Shown: piece after piece, positions 57,433 to 64,000 of the stretch
Layout of the letters: each line of letters opens with the position of its first letter
How positions within the stretch are numbered: the first letter of the stretch is position 1
Source: Haemonchus contortus
Taxonomy: Eukaryota; Nematoda; Chromadorea; Rhabditida; Trichostrongylidae
Assembly (NCBI GenBank): GCA_000469685.2
Contig: LS997566.1
Span: forward strand, 23,954,432 to 24,018,431
DNA length: 64,000 nt
Direction of reading: 5' to 3'
Notes under the pieces: model-generated
Databases searched by the model: none
What the model was told of the DNA's origin: nothing
Seen by the model: the letters and a program-made list of their open reading frames with translations, nothing else
Position numbers and translations under genes: made by a program

Positions 57433-60400
57433 ATGTCATTGTGCTCCTTACTTGTACTTGCGCTGTTATCTAACTCCGTGCTGTGCGCAGATGTCGTGGA
57501 AGGAATGCTTCGTAATGTTCTTCTTTCAATACGAGGAGTCGGTGAAAGGGTATGAAGTTATTTTTGGCCTTTGAATTTCCTGACTGCTTCATAGCTGTTT
57601 TCTACGCTAGTAAAATACTTTAGAACAGCGACATGAAGAGTCAAAATTTGAGATTCAACATTCAGCTGCATTTAGAGGGAATAAACACGATTCTTCTCGC
57701 TTTTTCAGTTCTTTTTTCGCAGCACAAAAAGGAGTTTGGTAATTAGAAGGATTGTTTGGCAGTAGAGTTGTTATGTCAGGAGGATCACTTGCTTTCTGGA
57801 AGTTCCCACAGAGTCCTTACTCATAGCACCTTCGAGAGAGCTGGTTTTCTACACCTACCCTGCACATTTTCTTGAAATTTTGGCCTGTAAAGGAAAAGTT
57901 ATGTGGGAGTGAAAACAACAAACTCTTTTCTGTGCCGGAAATACCGATTCGGTCAATCTTTCTCTACCATTTGCCAACCGACTCCGAATTTAGGATTAAA
58001 TAGAAATGATGCGTAGAACCCTGTAGGAAAATAAATAACTATATTTGGAATCTTCACAATGGAATTTCTCCCAACAAAACACTTTCCATGTGCTCACTTA
58101 CTATGTATGTATAGGGTGGTCAAGAGAGTATCTGCAAAACTTTCGAAGTGAGCCAGGCTTCTTTGTGAGGGCGCATAACATATCCGGCGATTCATTTCCT
58201 GTTAGTTCAATCCATACATGGCTAACTTTCCAGCCATATTCAACACGTACTTGTTTATGAGTTTATCTCAAGCCCATTGAAACATTGAAAGCTTCTGCTT
58301 GATTTTTTGCTTGGAATTCCCCATTAAACGATTTTGTGACTGTGAACGACTATGTTTCAATGCTTCAAAGCCGCACACAAAAGGGTCGAAGGTGAGCTTC
58401 AATCTGGTCACCCCCACTGAAACCTACATTATTTATTCCCAGTTTTAAGTCATTGGAGAGAGTCGAACGTCTGTTTCTCCTATAAATTCCTCAACCGACA
58501 TGCCAGTAGAGAAACTTGCCCTTGGATCGGTTCGGTGTCTTCTACCGCAGCATACTCAACTTTCTTTCTCTCCTCTGGATATTTGCCAGTATTTCTTCTG
58601 AACTCAAGAAACGATTTTCCGTAGGCGTGCATCTTGTCAAACTGTGTCATCGCAGAAAAATCGGAACTGGTGGAAAACTCAACCTGAACGCTATAGTTTT
58701 GTCGCTTTGGTTCTTTAGTTACCTTTTTCGTTCCTCCGGAGCCTACAAGTAGTGGTTTCTGGGAAAGCACGACCATCATTGGGATGACTGCAGCCATGGT
58801 TATTAGAGAATATGTTATGATATGTTATGCGCATGCGAGCGGATAATTTCTTTCAATAAACATCACATCTGATATTTCACGGGAGCAAGCACGTGGTACA
58901 GTGTTAACTGCCAGTGACAAAGGAGGAGAGTTTGTTGTGATTCCCAGACAACTTGATTGTGAAATAACAGAACACCATCTGGGAGACATCTCTCTCTACC
59001 GCCCGGGTTCTGTTAAGGATATCCAAACGCAGTTTCGTAGATTGAATCGGATGTGGGTTTCAGTAGCACGGTCAGCAGGATTGAGTTCAACATTGATAAC
59101 ACGGCTCAAACTTGAGTCACCTTGTTGTCCGGTCCTGTATCTGCTCATAAAGACACACAAGTTTTTGGATGCAGATGAGTTAGCTTCAATCAACCCGACA
59201 TCCGTGAAAGTCCGTCCTATCATAAGCTGCGTGGGTGGTCCTACTGACTGAATTGCGTGGTGGTTCCTTAATACCATTTTAGTGCAGCTCCTCAAGTTCA
59301 TACCCTCTCACCTCACAAACACCCAAATGTCTCTGGATCGCCTTGGCGCACTGCACCTTAGTGATTCGTGCGTCATGGAATCCTTTGATGTAGGACCTAT
59401 TTACACAAACGTCAGCAATGGGTCTGCTATGGAAGCAATAGTTGAGCGTCTTAGTCAGCACCAAAACGATATAAATATGCGAGGGCTTTCTATATCCTAA
59501 CTGATGACATTTATGAATGAGTGTCTCAGTTGCAACATTTTCAAGTGGTCGGGGAGTTATTCCGCACAGACCAGAGGCTTGGCTATGGGACAGCGATTGG
59601 CGCCTGTCCTGGCTATAGCATTTATGACCAAAATTGAAGCACCTGCACTTAAATACCTGCCCTTACTTTACTGCAGTTATATAGGCGACTGCTTCATAGT
59701 TTGTGCGACACAGGAAGAAATAGATGTGTGTTTTGGCCTTCTGAACTCCCAATCAGAGCACATCAAGTTACCACGGGAAAAACCGACCGGAAATTGGCTT
59801 CCTTTCTTGAACGAGAGAGGTTACAAGGCGATATGATTGTTACGAAGTGGTACAGAAAACCCAGCAATAAGAATATCATTGTCCATTATCGCTTAGCTCA
59901 TCCTTTTTACATAAAGCGAGCGGTTTTCAGGAATATGTTCCGCACCGTTAAGAATGTTTGCACTGGAGAAGATGAGCGAAAAGAGCCAATTAAAATGGCA
60001 AGCGATATTGATCAGATGAATGGCTAGTGCAATTTTTCAACCACACGAGGAGCTTCTTCGGCGGCGTGATCCTCAGATATGGTAGTACCTCGATCGATGG
60101 GAGAATACCCTTTGCACTACCATTCAACTCTGATGAGGTCAGTGCCGCTGCTAGGAAGTGTCTAAAGAGATCGGACTTGGGAAATGCGTTTGCCATAGTA
60201 AACGTACCTCCTTTCAATTTGGAGAACCGCCTAGTTCGGAACAGGCTATACGATCGCTTTTGTAGAACCTTAAACTGTGTGGTCTGCCCAGCGGGCAGGG
60301 AAGGTGATTGTACCATGTCTGGGGTGGTCTACAAGATTACTTGCCGTGATTGTGGTGATGAGTATATTGGCGAAACGGCATGACCACTCCACGTGATGAT

Positions 60401-62713
60401 GATACATAGATAGATGGTATGAAGCGATTGGAAGAGTCTACTGCCTTAGGGAGTCGCCGAATTCGAAAACATAACGGAGGCGTTTTTGAAGTGACTGTAG
60501 AGGTCTTGGCACAGGAGTCGCAACTATGCGCGCGAAAAACCCTCGAGGCATTTTGGATACAAGTCACAGATCCAAAAATGAATCGTAGGGAAGAATGCCT
60601 CGCAAACACGCGAGAGCTGCGGCCTTATATAAAGTTGGCCTTCCCGCAGCGACTTTGAATGAAGACTCCAGCTGACATTAGTCGATTGGTATCACCGGTT
60701 ACTGGGTGGTTTCGAGAAATCCGAAAGCTACGGTAAGTGGTTCTCCTTCAATCACCTGCGTGCTCTGGGGGTCTCGAACTCCAGTAGGGCAGTGGAGGCG
60801 TTTAGTCGGATAGTCACAAATTGTAATGATCCTCTCAGGCTCTGAAGAGGCGACCCCGCCGCAACGTCAGCCTAATAAAGCTCATTTACAAACCTCGTGA
60901 AGAGTTCTGAAAAAAGAATAAACACAGTCATTCAATAGTATTTCTATGGTAACTTCAATTCAAGAAATTTGTGGGCTCTGGTAAAGCACCTGTGTACTCA
61001 GCAAACACCCTAATGAAACTATTATATTTTTCTTGCGAGTACAATAGGGAATTCAAACTTCACATCCAATGATGACTTGGTATGCTTTTCGAAAGAAATG
61101 TTCTAAAGAGATTCCAGGATTCGAATAACTTTGATAAACAAAAAGCTTCCGTGTTCACAGGAAAATTCGGTTCGATAAGTTTTCCTGAAAAATTTTTCTT
61201 TGGTGGGGAAAATTACGCACTGGCCATTTTGAGAGGTTTCCGTAGGTGAATTTTGAGTGCTAGCTAGTTCTGACATTTTTTGTTCGTGATAACTTCAGAA
61301 AACCAATAGTTTGTTAAGAAATCCGAAGTACAGGGGCAGAAATAACGCAGTCCATGTAAATAGACACTTGGTAGAGGTTTGATAAGGTCATACAGATGCT
61401 TATTTTAAGGTCCTCTCCAACATTGCAATCCCTACCTCCAAAGATTTGGTGCACACTCCAGCGATAGGTTTTCAAGTGGACCACAAATCAGCTCATGCTC
61501 TCAAGTCTCTGGGAGAGGTAAAGTTTTTACAAGGGTTCTGTTTTTTTCATGAATCTCATGCAAGTTCTTGCGGTACTTTCGAAATGTCACATTTTACTGG
61601 TCTCTTGAGAAGACGTATTAAGAGATAAAATAGTCACCACAACGTACTTCTGCGTTTGACCCTACCGGTCACACTTCAGAACCTTCAATGTATGTAGTAC
61701 TCCATTCAAGACACAGTGAAGTTGCCCAGTCACTGGTCCACGCCATCTTTATAAACAACTTTTTTGTGCATCCGTGATCAGGGAATCGAACTGAATCGCC
61801 ACTATATCGTGGATGTTCTGTGCAGCTGCTGAATGTGCGAGACTGCCACTTCTGTACTGGGCCGGTGGCAAATTTGGTGAGATCATTGGCTAACAAATGC
61901 GCCAGCTTGTGCACCTCTACCTTCGTGAGGTGAATATTGATGGTGAAGGTGTGAATGCTCAAGGTTTGTGCTAATTAAACCGCAGTTCGGAGTAAGTCTG
62001 CCTTTACCACTTCGTGCGAGATAGTTTTCAGTAAGGTGGAGTCGTGAGAAAGTGGAGCCGCAGATGTTCAAGACTTCAAAATGGAACGGTCTGATCAGAT
62101 TCTGTGCAGGGCCGCTCCCAAACTGCTTTTTCCATGCTTCGATGTCAAATACTGAAAAGCATGAATAGGGCAAACTGCCACAGTACTAATGCATACTTCC
62201 GGGAGGACACTTCATTCGAAGGAGTTATCAAGGAGTATACAGTTATATATTTGTAATTATACAGATAATATTTGAAGGAAGTTGTACATTGGTTCTCTAG
62301 AATATGCACCAGACGAGACCATGTACTGTAGAAAAGGTAGGCTTTGCAGAAACCGCAAGAACTTCCACTACAACCTACTCTATTCTCGCAGGATTGGCGA
62401 GCCTCGGACAAGACTTCGGCCTCAAATAGTATTAAAACCTGTAATAGTGCTGTCCGGGCACCATGCTTATCCATAACCCGCCAACATTGTGAGACTTTCG
62501 CATCGGCAGTGCGGCGAAGAAAAGCAGTTAACAAATCATCAAATTAGAACTCTATTTTTAGATCTTTGACTGTTACTTCTCTTTCACAAAGTTAGCTTTC
62601 AGTTTTTGAATACTTGTCCTCCAGCGCTTCCACCACCACCATTAACTGGAAAGTGGATCGTTACCTATGCTAGCAAGAAGTGGCTACAGACAACAATGGC
62701 CGATCTAGACGAA
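57433..62713 (+). CDS. Secreted lipocalin-like protein, first two exons (3' end not found)
   Basis: Exon 1 (57433-57549, 39 codons) starts MSLCSLLVLALLSNSVLC, a textbook signal peptide, then ADVVEGMLRNVLL, and ends at donor GTATGA. Exon 2 (62603-62713, 37 codons) has acceptor TTTCAG and a strong donor GTACGT. It joins in phase 0 and reads NTCPPALPPPPLTGKWIVTY. The G-x-W motif (GKW) after a proline-rich lead is what lipocalin-type nematode proteins show at the first strand, hence the tentative call. Such proteins bind small hydrophobic ligands outside the cell. The 5 kb intron contains a Penelope-like element. The joining of these two exons is my inference; the rest of the barrel is missing, beyond a MITE at 62.9 kb or past the window. 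Confidence 0.45.
58480..58797 (-). CDS. Small coding-looking frame, unidentified
   Basis: The 105-codon frame begins MAAVIPMMVVLSQKPLL and continues with a basic stretch (KKVTKEPKRQ) and a polar, even composition (FDKMHAYGKSFLEFRRNTG). It may be a single small gene, or an exon that ends early at a GC donor near its end. It lies on the opposite strand in the large intron of the lipocalin-like gene. No homology is recognised. Confidence 0.3.
   Translation of the reverse strand: MAAVIPMMVVLSQKPLLVGSGGTKKVTKEPKRQNYSVQVEFSTSSDFSAMTQFDKMHAYGKSFLEFRRNTGKYPEERKKVEYAAVEDTEPIQGQVSLLACRLRNL
58890..60860 (+). mobile_element. Penelope-like element with GIY-YIG endonuclease, degenerate
   Basis: Plus-strand frames in order: ASDKGGEFVVIPRQLD (58.91 kb); LYLLIKTHKF and VKVRPIISCVGGPTD (59.1-59.25 kb); ESFDVGPIYTNVSNGSAME (59.38 kb); TRGLAMGQRLAPVLAIAFM (59.57 kb); CSYIGDCFIV (59.67 kb), where the catalytic YxDD has become YIGD; a connecting part (60.0-60.3 kb); and the C-terminal GIY-YIG nuclease with VVYKITCRDCGDEYIGETA (60.33-60.38 kb), then RRIRKHNGG and a stop at 60658. 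Four or more frame breaks occur. A reverse transcriptase fused to GIY-YIG defines Penelope-like elements. The true left end is not seen. Confidence 0.88.
60870..62600. other. Intron-like spacer, nothing recognised
   Basis: If the lipocalin-like gene model is right, this is the right part of its large intron. Open frames here are short and without motifs; no paired repeats were seen. Confidence 0.4.
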
Positions 62714-62924
62714 GTACGTAGGCCTCTCACTTCGTAAAGTATTAGATTTATTGCTAACGCATCACGATTGGTCGTGGTGAATTCTCCAGATTACCTTCTT
62801 ATTTTTCGACAGCAGAGCGAAGCGGTACACCGTATTCAGAGGTGTTCCATAAAAAAAAATCCGTGATGAAGGAGAAGATTTTCAATGTTTCCGTTTCCAG
62901 GACCAAATTAATAGTGATGTAATC

Positions 62925-63135
62925 GGGTGCGCTTCGTTGCGCGCGTCCGTTGAAGCAAGGTCACACCGCAGCCGTTGCATGCGGCGGGTCAGCCCGCAAT
63001 ACTTGACAGACGTCGCAGTTGTCAGCTGAGCATACGATTTGCGCATGGTCCACGGCATTCAGCTCAAAGAGATAATAACAAGAACAAATGCAAATCATTC
63101 GCTCCACTGACAATTGGTGGCACTGTAATGTCATC
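62925..63135. mobile_element. MITE copy 2, missing one end
   Basis: It is homologous to 23900-23690 (reverse orientation relative to copy 1) from its terminal GCTTCGTTGCGCGCGTCCGT through a middle part and a CACTGTAATGTC block, then it diverges. The second inverted end is absent. It lies about 210 bp after exon 2 of the lipocalin-like gene. Confidence 0.75.
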
Positions 63136-64000
63136 TCGAGACCTCAGTGGCTGCTTTCATAGTCCGTCGGCCGGGGGACTACTCGGCCTACAGTATCGAG
63201 CAAGATTCAGTTGTAAACAAGTGACAAGCGGACCCCTTAGCATTGATAACAAAACGAGGACCCCAATGTATAAGCTCCGGACCAACTGCTCTGTTAATTG
63301 TTTTGTAAGGTACTTAATGTTTATGGGTGGTTAACTGTGAAATCGAAGCCACGCTATTCAATCGATCCGACTCTGACGCTTCCTGAAAGAACATTAGTAT
63401 GGTATCCATGGAATTTATGTAAACATGAGATGGTGACGAAAGGGGGCGAGGATTGGTGGAAATTCGGAATCTGATAGGCAAGTCGCTCTTAGTCCAATGT
63501 TCTGCACGGGATCGGACCATTGTCTCCTCCGCACTGGAACTCAATATTAATGCTTTGTAGGCCAGCCGTCACATCGAAGAAATGAAGCCCTAAGATATTC
63601 ATTAACCGGGAACACTCTGTATCTTTTGCGAATTCATTAATTTCGTTATAGTCAACATCGACGAGATGTACAGCAGGCTTGTCGAACTATCTTCACGATA
63701 AGGCTAGGAAGGCTTAGAGTTTACAAGTCAAAAAGGGGCACTCGTTTCAACAGCCATGAGTTGATACGCCAACGTGGAACCACTCGAGATGCAGGCGATT
63801 ACCAACTAACTAACGTGCGGTCTTGCGAAGTTACGCAGAAGACGATAAAGCAGAGCTGTTACTGCATCTCGAAGCATTATGGCTAATACCCTCGCTTCAG
63901 TTCTCCCTTCCGAAATGCCACCATGAAGACGAAATTCTTTTAGGCGTCAGGTCCCGATAGAACTCAACGCACGTATGGAGAATTTTTCGCAGTTATCATC
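63136..64000. other. Right edge of the window, no gene recognised
   Basis: Small frames only. Further exons of the lipocalin-like gene would be expected here or beyond but none could be phased. Confidence 0.35.

Noticed and set aside
58100..58160. GGGTGGTCAAGA as a Tc element end
   Set aside because: No matching inverted end was found within a plausible distance.
60128..60150. CTGATGAG as a hammerhead ribozyme core of a Penelope element
   Set aside because: It lies in the coding part, and I found no matching GAAA core and stems around it.
1..64000. CRISPR arrays, rRNA genes, canonical tRNA genes or prokaryotic operons
   Set aside because: No spaced direct repeats, conserved rRNA blocks or foldable tRNAs were seen, and the genes are intron-rich and eukaryotic.

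Overview
The window reads as a nuclear contig from a strongylid (clade V) nematode, most likely a hookworm or close relative. This is inferred from host genes with short phased exons and GT..AG introns (one of 55 bp), a nematode-style astacin protease, a splice acceptor three bases before an ATG as expected for spliced-leader trans-splicing, and a very dense load of RTE, CR1, Penelope-like, Ty3/gypsy and Tc1/mariner copies. No bacterial, CRISPR or operon features were seen.

Host genes. (1) 208-12482 (+): a 13-exon astacin metalloprotease (propeptide, catalytic domain, EGF, CUB, ShK). Its exons add up to 1443 bp and stay in phase to the stop; the true start is not found. (2) 24450-29113 (-): a 4-exon homologue of CNPPD1, 332 residues, apparently complete. 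(3) 42672-44027 (-): the 3' part of an unidentified membrane protein gene. (4) 57433-62713 (+): the first two exons of a secreted lipocalin-like protein, running towards the right edge. Weaker single-exon candidates lie near 30.7-31.7, 50.5, 55.3-56.1 and 58.5-58.8 kb.

Mobile DNA fills most large introns and intergenic spaces. The astacin introns hold a Tc1 relic, CR1 and RTE fragments, and a mariner with intact ends. 17.08-21.2 kb holds a CR1-type LINE whose 5' half is inverted against its 3' half. 23.6-23.9 kb is a MITE with a 10-bp target duplication; a second, truncated copy lies at 62.9 kb. A degenerate RTE sits antisense in a CNPPD1 intron. 35.66-40.13 kb is a young Ty3/gypsy element, nearly intact except for a truncated 5' LTR and a frameshift in a CA run. 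40.2-40.6 kb is Tc3-like. 44.9-46.75 kb is an AT-rich, Penelope-like reverse transcriptase island. 47.15-48.6 kb is a CR1 relic, next to a Tc element with matched ends at 48.87-50.13 kb. 58.9-60.86 kb is a Penelope-like element with a GIY-YIG end.

The genes form no visible pathway. The clear theme is host genes with small exons stretched over many kilobases by nested, mostly dead transposons. Several breaks in those transposons are mechanistically informative: an inversion, a snap-back duplication, a dinucleotide slip and an active-site substitution.
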